64,000 bases of DNA, taken from Allodiplogaster sudhausi. Taxonomy: Eukaryota > Nematoda > Chromadorea > Rhabditida > Diplogasteridae. Shown piece after piece: positions 23,758-35,409 of the stretch; position 1 is the stretch's first letter, and the number at the start of each line of letters is the position of its first letter. The notes beneath the pieces were generated by a model that was not told where the DNA came from, searched no databases, and worked only from the letters and a program-made list of their open reading frames with translations. Where the stretch lies: NCBI GenBank assembly GCA_945643635.1, contig CALZFC010000060.1, positions 1,398,501 to 1,462,500 on the forward strand, in the 5' to 3' direction. Both the position numbers and the translations under genes were made by a program.

Positions 23758-24534
23758 CTAGATGCAGACAAGTGGAGTGAGGAAGACGGGAACAATGAGA
23801 AAGTTGATAGAGACGTCGTTGACCAGGTTGATTCCCTTATAGATGGAGGCTATGCTTAGATCAATAAATAAGTGAATATATAAGAATATATAAATGTGTT
23901 TATGTATATAAAACAAAACAAGAAAACATTAACAAATATAGAACACGTCCAAGTAATGTCAGCAAATAGTTTTACTTACAAGTAATGCCAGCAAATACTT
24001 TTTGTTGTCTTCGCCAGCTTTTCCCGTGCGAAACGCGACAACAACGAGCGCGAGAACATCGACGCAACTCGCGAGTGTTCCAACAAAGAAGTGCGCAAGT
24101 CTGAATGATGCAATCGATCAATCAATAGTCTATTCTATAACATTTCATTAGCTGAATTCCAATGCCTTTGAACTTGCCTTCAATCACAGGGCCAAGTACT
24201 ATGAAAAAAACCTTGTGACTTGTAACTAGTCTATTATATTTATGTATCTTTTCACAATTACATCAATAACTAAAAGAAAATAAGCTGATCGGGAATAGTG
24301 GAAATATCTCTAGAAAGGAAAGCAAGTTTGGCCTCATCTTTCCAAAAATATATTTTGGAAAATATTTTTAGAATTTTATAATAATGTATTGAAATGATAA
24401 GAATCTTAAAAGAGAGTTTGAAAGTGGCCACATATTAGAAGCAACTGGCCGAAATGTTTCGCCGAGTTCGTTGTTGGGCAGCCCTTCTCTCCGAGCGCTC
24501 GCAGACCAAGCGATAAAGTCGTCCGTGAATATTC
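23758..24534 (-). CDS. Multi-pass membrane protein, C-terminal exons
   Basis: Exon 23976-24100 reads LAHFFVGTLASCVDVLALVV then a basic/acidic loop GKAGEDNKKYLLALL; exon 23758-23849 reads GINLVNDVSINFLIVP then VFLTPLVCI and TAG. They join in phase if the donor is A|GTAAAA. Two or three hydrophobic helices are evident. A stretch at 24462-24534 (GIFTDDFIAWSASARREG, acceptor CATAG) looks like an upstream exon but its donor phase does not match, so a further exon is likely. I do not recognise the family. It lies downstream of, and on the same strand as, the copper transporter, about 2.3 kb away. Confidence 0.45.
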
Positions 24535-25147
24535 CTATGGTATATATCTTTTTTTTTCTTCTTCTTTTTTTGTGTTTAATAACTCCTTCATTGATAAATC
24601 GTATTATAATAATTATTATATGAACAACTCACTTTTATCATGTTATAGTACCTCATATACATAAATGCGCTTAAAATAAAATAGATATTAAAAAATAAAG
24701 AAGTAAAAGTTAAAAACTACTTGCCCATCGTCGTGTGATCCCCAAGATTATTCACGTGAAAGACAGCACAGCATTTCATTCACCATCTAAATAGAATCTA
24801 TCAGGACGCGTGATATCTGAACATACGCACATAGATAATTAAAAGAGTACTATCCAAGGAAAAGGTGTCTTATCGCTCTCGAGTGCAAAAAGCATTTTTT
24901 TCCCGGAGTCGCAACGATTAAATTAGCCTTCGGTTTTTTTCTTCTAAATGTTTCCTAGCCTCCCACCGAGTCTAGTTCAATCCTTCCATTTGAGGGGGGA
25001 ATTTCTTACCAATTATAGAGCTTTCCTCTTTTCGTCAAAATCGAGAGATCATTGAAAACTCAGCTGCTCGAAGTGAGACGTATACTTCGTCCTAGTTTTG
25101 CAGTTCTGACTAGTGAACCAACATTCTAATAGAGCAACTTATCGGCT

Positions 25148-25303
25148 GCCTAAGCACTGCAAATAGTAACATGCATTTCACTCACCTGTTCACCTAACAG
25201 TCACCCACATTCACCCAAATGGTAAAAAAATCCATAGCGATTCTGCGATTCTTCCATTTCGGTGAATGTGGGTGAAATGGTGAATGTTATTATTTGCCAG
25301 TAA
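25148..25303. repeat. Short inverted-repeat element
   Basis: CAAATAGTAACATGCATTTC and CACCCACATTCACCCAAATGG on the left are mirrored by CCATTTCGGTGAATGTGGGT and GAATGTTATTATTTGCC on the right. About 150 bp, MITE-like. Immediately right, at 25405-25490, a 20-23 bp unit (CAGTAAAACATTCCATAGT) is repeated about four times. Confidence 0.6.
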
Positions 25304-25489
25304 GTATGTACATGCATACCTACATAAAAATGATGTATTCAAGAAGGTGACTTTTTCATCAAGATTACCGTTCAGCCTTTTGCCGTTTATGCAAAAGAGA
25401 AGTGAATACGTCAGTGAAATATTCTATATTCAGTAAAACATTCCATAGTCAGTAGGATTTTCCATTGTCAGTAGAACACTCTATAAAAA

Positions 25490-26829
25490 ATTGGCTTGAT
25501 TTTAGAATCTCCTCACAGGAAAAAGCACAGAAAAACGCATTCGATTTGCAGAAAGAAGATTTGATTTTATTTCTTGCACAATTCACCTGCTGCATTATTA
25601 AGAGAATGTGCCTTGATACATCCCAATTTTCTGTTTCTCATTTCTTCTCATTTATGATTCGTCGCAAAATGAGACTGAACGCCGTGGTCAATGTCTGCAT
25701 TCTTTTCTTCCACTTCTGGTTCTTCGCTCCCCGACTCCTCCTCCTCTCCGCTATTATTAAACTGGTCTACGGAAAAGTCGAAAACAAACAGCTGGAGACG
25801 TAGTTCAAGATAGTGACAGGCTTTAATTTATGCAATAAAGACCATAAAATATAGCCCGAAAATTGGAGTAAAAAGTTTGCATGAAATTGAAGGAAACAAG
25901 GAGAATAAAGTGCCATGGCCATTCTTACACGCTAGTTTCTGGCAAGTAGTAAGTAACCTTCTTCTGCTCGATTAATATATTCTGTTTATCAATTCACTTT
26001 CCCAGAAGTTTATTTGCTTGCAGTTGTCCTTTAGTGAGAACTACAAGAGTAGGAGGATAAATTGTGCTCATTTCTGACAGCTGACTTTTCTGTGACCACT
26101 CGATCTTAGGAACACTTCATACAGAGTGAAAGTAATTCTTCTAGCAAAGAACTGAAGCAATTTATTTTTCTTCTTTTACAAGTGCATTGTACATACATAA
26201 ACTTTATATTGTTACATACACTTTGAGTGTATGGTCATTTAAGATCATCCACTTTATCTGAACATACATCAAATTGAAATAGGCATTTTGGCAGAACGTG
26301 AAATGTATGCAAAAAATTATGTAAAGATATGTTTTTTTTGTACGAATGTGTTTAAGATCATATGTACATACAGTACATGCATATATTTTACCATGAACAA
26401 AACCTCCACGTCAATTTTCAGATCCATAGAGTGGTGGGAGAGTTTTAGTGCTATTACAATTTCTCTCTGATACAGATACGCTATCTGCTTCAGCTGCATC
26501 CCCCAGACGACCCCTGCACTGTCGCAGAATGCTTGGAGGGCAAGAGCAGACTGAAGACGAGATGAGCGAGTACCTCAAGGAATTGAGAATTCGAGAGTGG
26601 GAGACAGAGAGGAGGGGGGGGGGGAGAAGGTGAGAGATAGAAGAGCGAGAGAAGCTGTGAGGAAGAGGGAGAAACTGAGAGAAGGAGAGAGGTAGATTGA
26701 GAGTAATAGACAGCGAATGGAAGATGGGCAGAGAATAGGGTTGAGAAGAGAGAAAGAGAGAGGTATAGTAAGAAAATAATTTTTTTTATTAAAAGAAAAT
26801 AAAGATGAATTTAGATAAAAGTTCAAAAC
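25490..26829. other. No gene assigned
   Basis: A plus-strand open stretch at 25465-25803 ends in hydrophobic sequence (NVCILFFHFWFF) but has no splice context or recognised motif. A minus-strand exon for the Ctr gene C terminus could lie here but none is clear. GA-rich run at 26590-26770. Confidence 0.35.
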
Positions 26830-29778
26830 TTATTTTGTTACAAAAATAAAGTTCTTAAATGCTAGAAAAACCTCGCCAAGAATGACGCCTGCGCAGAGTG
26901 CGACATTGAATGTCATGAAGACGAGCATGAGCGAGTAGCCGAGCAGCAGCTGGCAGCCATGGAGGGCGGCATCGGTGATGAGGGCGGCGAGGCGGCTGGG
27001 GAAGAATGTTTCTTTTTAGTCAAATTATTTTTGGACAATTATTATCTGCATTCATACCTTTTTTAATTAATTAATTAATTTTATTAATTAATTAACGTTT
27101 ATCTATTTGTTTATTTATGTATTTTGAATTCCGGTTTGCAAAGGATTTTATTTTTAATTGTTTTCTTCTCTCATGCTCTCTCTCTATCTCTTTCTCTCTC
27201 AATCTCTCTCTCTCTCTATCTGTCTCTTTGTCTTTCTCTTCCTGCTTCTCTCTCTCTCTGTCTCTGTCTGTCTGTCTCTCTCTCTCTCTTTCTCACTCTC
27301 TGTTTCATTCACTCTGTACACTTCTCTCTCTCTCTTTTCTCGCTCTAACTCTCTCTCTCGGTCTCTCTCGGTCTCTCTCTCTCTCTCACTCTCTCTCTCG
27401 GTCTCTCTCGGTCTCTCTCTCTCTCTTTCTCTATTCTCTCCATCCAACTTCCACTGACCTCTGCCCTCCCTCCGCTTCCGTTTCACTCGCTGCCGCCTGC
27501 CGTTTCGCGCGCGTCCACCTCGTCAGCTCGAGTGCAAAGCACGCGGCGACAATGGCGATGCAGCTGATGAGAATGCCTGAGGAGGAAGGATTGGCGGGAA
27601 TTTTTGAATTTTATTTTATTTTTATTTTTCATAGCTTCTTAACATTGCATCTTCTTGGGTTCATGCTTATTTGCTTACTAATTACTCATCTAATTTACTT
27701 ATTCAGATATCATTTAAGAGAGCCTCTGTTTGAGCCCCAGATGAAATGTATTCAAAGTCTGCAATAGACGTTGGACGACGCCAAAACAATGTATCAAATT
27801 AAAGAAAGCTCATCCATGTTCGGGCAAGCTCTCTTTTTCAATGAGTGAGGTTAAGAAATATCGCATCAAAACATTTTCATCTAAATCGATAAGGAATTTA
27901 CTCTCTGCAATCTCTCTCTCTCTCTCGCTCTCTCTCTCACTGCTCTCTCTATCTCTCTCCCCTCTCTGCTCTCGCTCTCTCTCTCTCTCTCTCTGCTCTC
28001 TCGCTCTCTCTCTCTCTGCCACATCTTCAAAACCTGTCCTCAGGAGGGAAAGCGAAAGCGAGAGCAGAGATGGGAGAGAGATAGAGAGAGCCGCTTTCTT
28101 TTGCTCAGGTCAGTTGAATGCGCATTCCATCTTGCGCTGCTTAAAACAGTGTACGAATGCGCTCGCTGTGGCAGTAGTTCGCGCCCGAGGGCAAGGAGGA
28201 AATACGGTCAGTGTCTTTTCCTTCTTCATTCCTCTATCTGATAGCAAATTTATGCCGCACAGAGCATAAGTATATAAATTAGCTGTCAGCTTTTAAATTT
28301 AAATTGTTCATTTATTTGAACATACTAAATTAGACACTGTTTATATAGAGGGGCACCGCGACGAAACTCAAACTCGCACAACGATCACAGAGCTACCCGT
28401 CCGAGTTGTGAGTACGGACGCAAGGTGGACGTCGTGGTCCGGGCCACCGGTCGACATGCCACAAGGACAACTTCCGCGGCTTTCCACAGACGACACGAAC
28501 AAGACTACTCTTCACCACATCCAACTCCAGAACGAAATCTATCTTGCCAACTCTCCATCTCCCGCCGTTCGCTTCTCCTCAGCCGCTCGCCGCTCGACTG
28601 TGTGCTGCTGCACACTCGATAGCTCCACTCCTTGGATCCCTTACAAAACGCGCACATCGCTCCTCTCGCCAAAGGGCACAACACGGCAGCCTTCGAAGCA
28701 GCAACGCTGCGAGCGCCAAGTATATAAACGCCACAAGCGACGCCAACGGCAGCGGAGGAGGTCACAAAATGTCCACCCTCTCGACCGCTACCCACGACGA
28801 GGAGGAGTTCGAGCTCCTCACTCGCGACGCCGCAACCGTGACCCTGAAGGACCACAGCGAAGTGGAAACAATAGAATATCTGGGGGCCGAAGTCCGCTGC
28901 CTAAGAGAAGAGTTAGAAGAAAAAGAAGAGGCACTGCGGAAACAACACCGCTACATACTCGAAGTGGAGCAACACGCATGCCGGTGCGACTGCCGGCAAG
29001 ACAAACGGCGTACGCGCATACGGCGACCTCGTCGCCAGATGCGCTTACGCCTTAGGAAACCGGCTATAATAACTGTCACTGTGTTACTACGTAATAAAAT
29101 TGTTAACTGTTCATGTTGTGTCCCACATTAAAGAGTGAGAGAACACTCATGTTTAGTGGTAGCATGTCACTGCGGGTGCCACCAAGGAAGGCTCCGTCCT
29201 CGACGAGAGCTGCCAAGAAGTGGAGAGGGAAAAGGAGAAGTGGAAGTGGAACGGGACAATCGGGTCGAGAGCGCTGCCGAGAGAAGGCGGCTGCCGCCCT
29301 TCCCCGCCCCGCCCCCCCCCCCCCCCCCGCCTCTTCACCATGTCCCCCCCCCCTCTAGGTACATACATATATCCCTCCCTATCATAGCATGCAGCGATAA
29401 AGAAAGCACTATTGTACATCCATCTCATCAGACACAACTACAGACCTGCCAGAACCAGCATATAGTACACCACAGCAACTTGTATGTTTGTACGTAATTA
29501 ATCAAGGAATTTTTTTAATAAAATAAAACATTATTTAAGGAAAAAATTATGCGAAAAAGAGGCCACGCCCCCTTTGTACCCGTTGGCGAGGCGGTCTGCC
29601 AAAAGTCGAAGAGCACCAGTTCGCGTACGCCAAAGTGGAAGGCCATCGCGTGGCCGCCCATGGCACCGTGGTCATGGCCACTGTGCTGCTCGGTCATCGA
29701 CATGTCAGGAGTGGACGGGTGGGCGTGGCCACCGTGATCATGATCGTGCATCGAATGATCCATTACAGGAGCAGACAT
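26830..29778 (-). CDS. Ctr-family high-affinity copper transporter
   Basis: Trimeric plasma-membrane Cu(I) importer. Exons: 29580-29778 (ATG 29778), 27459-27576 and 26872-26995 (extending to a TAA at 26830-26832 if the donor GAG|GTTTTT is not used). All phases agree, giving about 160 residues, normal for small Ctr proteins. Exon 1 is a His/Met-rich ectodomain (DHSMHDHDHGGHAH, DMSM, GGHAMAFHFG) ending in LVLFDFW, the Ctr entry to helix 1. Exon 2 is helix 1 (ILISCIAIVAACFALELTRW) with a cytosolic loop. Exon 3 carries helix 2 with the MxxxM copper motif (MLVFM in GYSLMLVFMTFN) and helix 3 with GxxxG (GVILG). A C-terminal HCH-type motif is not seen, so a short last exon may be missing. Intron 1 is about 2.0 kb and hosts an antisense LTR-like element plus CT microsatellites. 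Confidence 0.88.
27170..27450. repeat. (CT)n microsatellite in the Ctr intron 2
   Basis: Long interrupted CT run, reading GA on the transcribed strand, ending next to the donor of exon 27459-27576. Another CT run is at 27908-28020. The long Ser/Leu frames over these runs are repeat translations. Confidence 0.9.
28337..29130 (+). mobile_element. Possible solo LTR or intronless insert within the Ctr intron
   Basis: GC-rich block bounded by TGTTTATATAGAGGGGCACC and GTTGTGTCCCACA. Internally it has a TATA box (AGTATATAAACGCC at about 28719) and, 370 bp later, AATAAA (29092) close to the end. Promoter, poly(A) signal and TG...CA ends suit a retroviral-type LTR. No target-site duplication is visible and no internal retrotransposon coding region adjoins, so this is tentative. 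Confidence 0.35.
28769..29131 (+). CDS. Hypothetical 120-residue protein within the LTR-like block
   Basis: ATG 28769 lies about 45 bp after a TATA box and opens MSTLSTATHDEEEFELLTRD, then a Glu-rich, coiled-coil-like stretch (CLREELEEKEEALRKQ) and a Cys/Arg-rich tail (CRCDC, RRTRIRRPRRQ). The frame stays open upstream to 28544 without an obvious start. The poly(A) signal falls inside the frame, which argues against a normal gene. No family recognised. Confidence 0.3.
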   Translation: MSTLSTATHDEEEFELLTRDAATVTLKDHSEVETIEYLGAEVRCLREELEEKEEALRKQHRYILEVEQHACRCDCRQDKRRTRIRRPRRQMRLRLRKPAIITVTVLLRNKIVNCSCCVPH

Positions 29779-29781
29779 CAA

Positions 29782-30115
29782 AAATGGAGATTTATTTATC
29801 TAGTTACTTATTTATTTATTATATATATCATTAAAATTATAATAGTTTCAACATTACATAAAAAATACTGTTTATGAAAAAGAAATCATGAAAAAGTATG
29901 TAGACCAAACATGATTAAAGCTCTTGCTATGACATGAGGAATAGAGGGTGAAACAAATGAGAACCAGAGGCCGGTGGGATGGGACCAGGCCTGTTCAAAC
30001 ATGGGTTATGCGGCGAAGAACTGATTGCTTCTTGCTTGTATGCGTTGGCCAGATTAATTTTTTTGCTGCTTCGTGACCGAAAGGAAATGAGAAAGTGATG
30101 ACGAAGAATAGAGAA

Positions 30116-30156
<41 letters not shown>

Positions 30157-31393
30157 AAGAAAGAGAGCGTGACAGGAATAGAGAGTGTGCGGCGGCCGAC
30201 AGAATGCGAGAATGTAGAGTAGAGCGGAAAGTGAGAGAGAGAGAGAGTAAGAAAAAGATTGTTTAACTAGTTGGCGAAGAATGCTTGGAGACATAAATTA
30301 TATGCATTTACAACATTCTTACACTTAAAATTGTATATACATCATTGCTCTCTATCGTTTTAATTAATGAACTGGATTGTATTGTAAGGACGGCAAGGCA
30401 GAGACGCAATTCAGGTAAAGATAAAAAAAAATCCAGAAATAAAAGACATTAGAGACGTTTTTTAAACTAATTCTGCTACTCTATGCATAAGGAATACCGT
30501 GGAGAAACATGCAAAGGAAGAAGAATGAAAACGGATGCATAGCACTGTGATCAGAGATCGGAGATAGGGACATGAATGAAAAGAGCTTAGAGAGTTAGAG
30601 AGTACTAAGTGAGAGAGAGAAAGAAAGAGAGCAAAAGCAAAGAAAGAAAGATGAAAAGATGGTTCGATAAGCGTATGAATACATAGATGAAATGAAGGAA
30701 GCAACGATCTATATTCAAATATTTTCCATTATTTATTTATTTTCTATAAACACAAAATTCTCCTGCCTGGTTCCGTTTGAAATGAAAATAAATAAATACA
30801 AAGTACATTTAGTTAGAACAATGAAAAGTATTAAGATCTGGTAATATGCGCTTTGGTTTTTTTCTCTATATCTCGTGTTCTCTCTATCTCCCTCTCATTC
30901 TCTCTCTCTCTCTTTCTCTTTCTCTCTCTCTTTCTCCATCTATCTCTCTCCATCTCTCTCTCACTCTTTCCCTCTATTTCTCTATCTCTATCTCTCTCTC
31001 TTTCTCTCCCTATCTTTTTTTCTCTCTCTCTCTCACGTCCGCTCTCTCTCACTCTACTTTTCGAAAGTACGTTTGACAGAAAGTGACGGTCGCTACCCCA
31101 ATGTGTTCGGCGACGTGAAACATAGGGGAGACAGGAAATGCAGAGATTGCCTCAGGCAAGAGGAGTATAGAAAGAGAAAGAGAGATTGGGAGAAAGAGAC
31201 GAAAGAGAGAGAGAGAGAATGATAGAAAAAAAGAGTAAGAAAAACTAAGAAGAAAAGAGACACTGAAGAAGAAGGCAACAACCAGAAACATGTGAACAAG
31301 CAGAAAAGGAAAAGGACAAAGTGAAAGAGAGCAGAGGGACGAGGATATGATGAGGAAAGGTGACTGGGAAAGAGAGTGAGAGAGAGAGCGCGC

Positions 31394-31425
<32 letters not shown>

Positions 31426-32710
31426 AAGAGAGACGGAGTGAGAGAGAGTGAGAGATATGGAGAGAGAAAATTGGAGTGAGAGAGAGTGAGAGTGAGAGAG
31501 AGAATCATGGACCGGTTCGTTTCATTGTGGTGCTACAGCTGATGTGTACGCAACCACCTCCTCTCCCTCCCCGGAAGATGGTGCAAAACACCTCTCAAGG
31601 GAGATGAAGGAGAGTCGGCAGGAAGAGAAATAGGAACGACAAAGAGAGAGATGGAGAAAGAGAAAGAGAGAAAGAAAGAGAGAGGGAGAGAAAGAAAGAT
31701 AAAGAGTGGGAGCAGGAGAGAGAGAGAGAAAAGAGAGAGAGGCAGAGAGAGAGAGAAAGTGAGAGAGAAAGAGAGTAAAAACATAAGAATAGATACATCT
31801 CAAACACACGACTGACCATGAATAGTAAGAAAGTATAAAGAACAATAACGAGCTACGCATGCATGCATAAAGAAACAAAAGCGCTGATAAAAAAATAAAT
31901 CATGAACGCCAATAATTCTCGTTAGTTCTCGAATAAATTGCATTATACTATGAACGTTTTGAAACATGTGTCCAATTTTTTTTTGTAGATAATCCTTAAA
32001 ATACACTCGGCTCGGTACAATCATAAAGGTAATTTATATCCATGAAAGACACTTCCATGGAGACTGATGGTGAGATTAAAAACGTTCCAAATACATATAT
32101 GCAGAGAATAATAATAATGGCAATGATATTCCTTCTGTCGCAGTAGTAGTAAGTGTTTTCATTAGGATTATGCATTTTCCGCTTGTTCCCAGTTGCATTC
32201 CTCCCCGTGTGTTCTCGCACAGAAAACATGAAAGTTTACTATATATAAGTTTACTATATAAGGATTACTAATTCAAATATTATATATATTAACATGGGAA
32301 AAAAGTTTGATAACAAGGTAGGGAGACCAAAAAGGAACACTTTCATCAAGGGCACACGAGCAAGATCGATTGAGCTCCGATTTCGCATGAATGTATGTAC
32401 ATACATACATACAGACACAGTGAACGCAGCCGAAAGCGGATCTCTTCACTCCCCTACTCATCATTTATTCTCCTCTCTTTTTCTAACCTTCGCTCGCCTC
32501 TATCTCTAACTTCACTCTAACCTTCTCCCTCTCTCTAGCCTTCAATCACTATTTCTCTAACCTTCTCCGTTTCTCTAGCCTTCACTCAATTCTCCATTCT
32601 ATCTTTCTTTCGTATTTGTCGCGTATCCCGACCCCCATCATATCTCTTTGGAGCCTAAATGGATTTCTCTCTCTCTATCTGCTATTTCTCTCTCAGTGTC
32701 TTTCTCTCTT

Positions 32711-32746
<36 letters not shown>

Positions 32747-33100
32747 CCACACCTCCTTCCTCTTGTATACCATTTCGCCTTAAACTCCACCATCCTTCCC
32801 AGTTCTCCTTACCACCTCTGACCGTCTTCCTTTCTTCTTTCCATCAATGACGTTTTCTTTTTCTTAACATTTCTCACATTGTCCCTCTTGTCATTCATTC
32901 TCTATTTCCTTGTGGTGACCTTTTGGCGCCTTCCCCGCTTTCTCGAATGAAAAGTTTAAGGTTTCATTTTGCAAGAAATAGTAATATAGACGAAGAAGTC
33001 AGTATAATTTCTTATTTTATTGTGTTTATAAAACATTATTGTTCAATGCACATTTCATGTGTATCATTGTGATAGGTACAAATAGCGATATATGCAAGAT
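29782..33100. repeat. GA/CT-rich tract without a gene
   Basis: Alternating purine and pyrimidine runs: GA at 30113-30245, 31160-31500 and 31590-31780; CT at 30880-31060 and 32660-32745. Long Ser/Leu and Arg/Glu frames here are translations of the repeats. No exon with flanking splice sites or motif was found. The right end (33100-33260) begins the array flank block. Confidence 0.7.
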
Positions 33101-33771
33101 TTTATAAAGTGTTAATAGTAAGCAGATTTACAGAGGAAGAAATAAAGTCAGAAAAAAAATTCCACCAAAAATTACCGGTCCTCTCAGGGAATGAGATGCG
33201 ATGGAAGTACTATGTAATAGTGTAAGTTATGGAACAAATATGTAATACGTATATTGAAAGAAAAAAAACATCTTTTCATCACACACAAGGATTGCCGCTC
33301 AGCTGACATCAATTTCCAGGAAAAAAAAATCCATTTTAAAAAGCGCTTCTCTGGATTGAATGATCGTATAGAAATATTGGAATCTACATATTTCTTGTTC
33401 AACTAAAGTTTACTTTCTTTTAACTCTTTGCCTTTCTCGATTTCTTCATTTCCAATTTTTTCCCCTCATAATTGTGCACGTAAAAGATGGCTATCTTTTA
33501 TTCAACTTTTTCTTTATTCAAACAAGGCGAGGGGGGGGGAGGGAGGGAGGGAGGAGGGATGGAGGCCAAGGCAAGAACTATGCGTGCCTGGTCTTGCTGG
33601 CGGCAGCTTTGGAGAGGGTTGGCCGCTGCGAAACGAAACTGAAATCATAACAAAATGCATATTTTGCTTTTGCTTTTTGCTTTATAATTTATAATTAACA
33701 AAAATAGATAAATTAAAATTGACTAAACATTTCCTTACAATTAGAACGATTATTGATTGGTATTACCCCTT

Positions 33772-35243
33772 TCAGCCGTAGCGATCGTTCACGAAGACAA
33801 CGACCATGACGATGAAGGCAGCGATTGCGAAGGTAAAGAGAACGGAGAAGACGTATAGATAGACTTTGAAGAGCAGCGGACTGAAAAAGGGGGAGAAAAG
33901 GTATTTGGAAGTAGGGCAAAATAAAGAAATAAAAAAGATTTACCCAATAGACTTCTTCGGCGGTTGAACCGCGGCGGTCTTCGTGGTCGACTGCCACAGA
34001 TCAACGCCGAGCGTCAGATTGCCCGGGTCGAAGTCGCTGAAGTAGAACGTTCTGTTGGCACATTACATTCCATCGACTTTATGTTCGATTCCAGGCAATT
34101 TGCACTATACTGATGATTAATATCTTAATATAGCTTATTTATTGTACATATATCCATTTGCGCCTTTAGGCACAAGCTTCATGCAGCAAGTGTGGCGCTT
34201 GCTTCCCGTCCCGGGTGGCTCGACGTCGTAGCCAGAATCTTGGCTCTTTTTGTAGTAAAATCGGGGATCTTCTTTTTCATCGATTTCGCTCACGCCATCA
34301 TCTTTGAAGATGCCAAATACCGTGCCTGTGGCATATGCCTTAAACGGAAAAATAAAAAGTGATAAAATTAGATTTTTAAAACCATATTGGAGATAAATTA
34401 ACATGCCAACTGCATCTGAATCGACTTATTAAGCTCTCCAAAAGAATGCAACTGACACGAGCAGATGCCTTCAGCGGCACCTTCTCATACGTCTCGCCAC
34501 GGTATTCCCACTTGAAGCCGCCGTCTTCGAACTTGCCAGAGAACCAGCACGCAAAGGGTTCTTTGATCAGTATTCCGTCCTTCTGGACATGTTGAAGCAG
34601 ATCAAACGCAGCGAGTTCATAGCCATCTGGGCAGCTCTTACGGGCGGCGCTCGAGAGGACGGGGGTGTGGACGACGATATACTGGTATTGAGTCTTCTCA
34701 TGATATAATGCTGTGATGTCGGTGAAGATCCTGAAATAAATGTGTTAAATCTTTATGATTCCACAGCTCTTTATAAAGAAAAGAATTGAAAAAGATACTA
34801 GTATGATAGTTCAATTCTTCATTTAACAGCCATTTTCAAGCAACGGACGGCTCAGCGGAAGCGTAGCAAGCGCCGAGGGAATTGAGCAGGAAAGAGGCGA
34901 AGAGGAGAGCGGAGGCGAGACGGGCGGAGAAGCAGAAGACGCCCCTCGCCGACCACTCCTGCAAAGAGCGAAATGCAAGAATGATGATGTGAAAGCCTTA
35001 ATTATCCGTATTAAGAATATTTAATTGAATATTCTTATTTAGTCGTTAGAGAAAATTATTTACCCAATTTTAGCTCATTTTCACAGTTTTACGCGTCTAA
35101 TAACAATCTGAAAACAGAGTAAAATTCACTTGGGATATGTTCGTCTGAATTAATGAGATCATCAAATTGGGCAAAAAAGGAACATCAGGGGGACATATTA
35201 GCGCATATGAGAGCACCTTAGAAGACAGCATCAAGACGGGCAT
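33772..35243 (-). CDS. Array membrane protein, copy A (intact)
   Basis: Unrecognised single-pass membrane protein, about 267 residues. Exons: leader 35217-35243 (MPVLMLSSK), 34849-34958 (signal-peptide-like hydrophobic ARLASALLFASFLLNSLG), 34457-34730 (SCPDGYELAAF, then EPFACWFSGKFEDGGFKWEY), 34148-34338 (DSGYDVEPPGTGSKRHTCCM), 33944-34036 (DFDPGNLTLG) and 33772-33880 (membrane helix FAIAAFIVMVVVFVNDRYG, TGA). All phases agree. The ectodomain keeps Cys at SCP, ACW and TCC in all four bodies. The order signal, ectodomain, helix, five-residue tail indicates a type I surface protein. A TATA box lies upstream at 35399. Function unknown; with copy C it is the best candidate for a working member. 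Confidence 0.75.
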
Positions 35244-35398
35244 CTTGCTAGAAGGGGCGGAGCTTCAGGGTCACAGAAACTGCAGGAGGAGGGCGGAGCT
35301 TCGAAAAGGAGGCGGAGCTTCGGAGAGCAAAGAAGCAGCCGACAGCTCGCGAAGGAAGAACGCCGTTGAAATGACGGAGAAATGATTGAATTGAGCGG

Positions 35399-35405
35399 TT
35401 TTATA
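35399..35405 (-). promoter_or_regulatory. TATA box of copy A
   Basis: Minus-strand CGTATAAAACCGC. The block from here to the leader exon (TCATTTCAACGGCGTTCTTC, CGCGAGCTGTCGGCTGCTTC) is repeated upstream of every array copy with the same spacing, which marks it as core promoter and 5' UTR. Confidence 0.65.
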
Positions 35406-35409
35406 CGAA

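Noticed and set aside
25465..25803. Plus-strand 112-residue frame with a hydrophobic stretch
   Set aside because: No start context, splice sites or motif; composition typical of AT-rich non-coding DNA.
27117..27767. Long Ser/Leu-rich and Arg/Glu-rich frames over CT/GA tracts (also near 31, 49.2, 55.2, 58, 62-63.8 kb)
   Set aside because: They are translations of dinucleotide repeats, occur on both strands and have no splice or family evidence.
28408..29055. 215-residue plus-strand frame in the LTR-like block
   Set aside because: GC-rich DNA leaves three frames open; the TATA-proximal frame at 28769 has the better start, and even that is weak.
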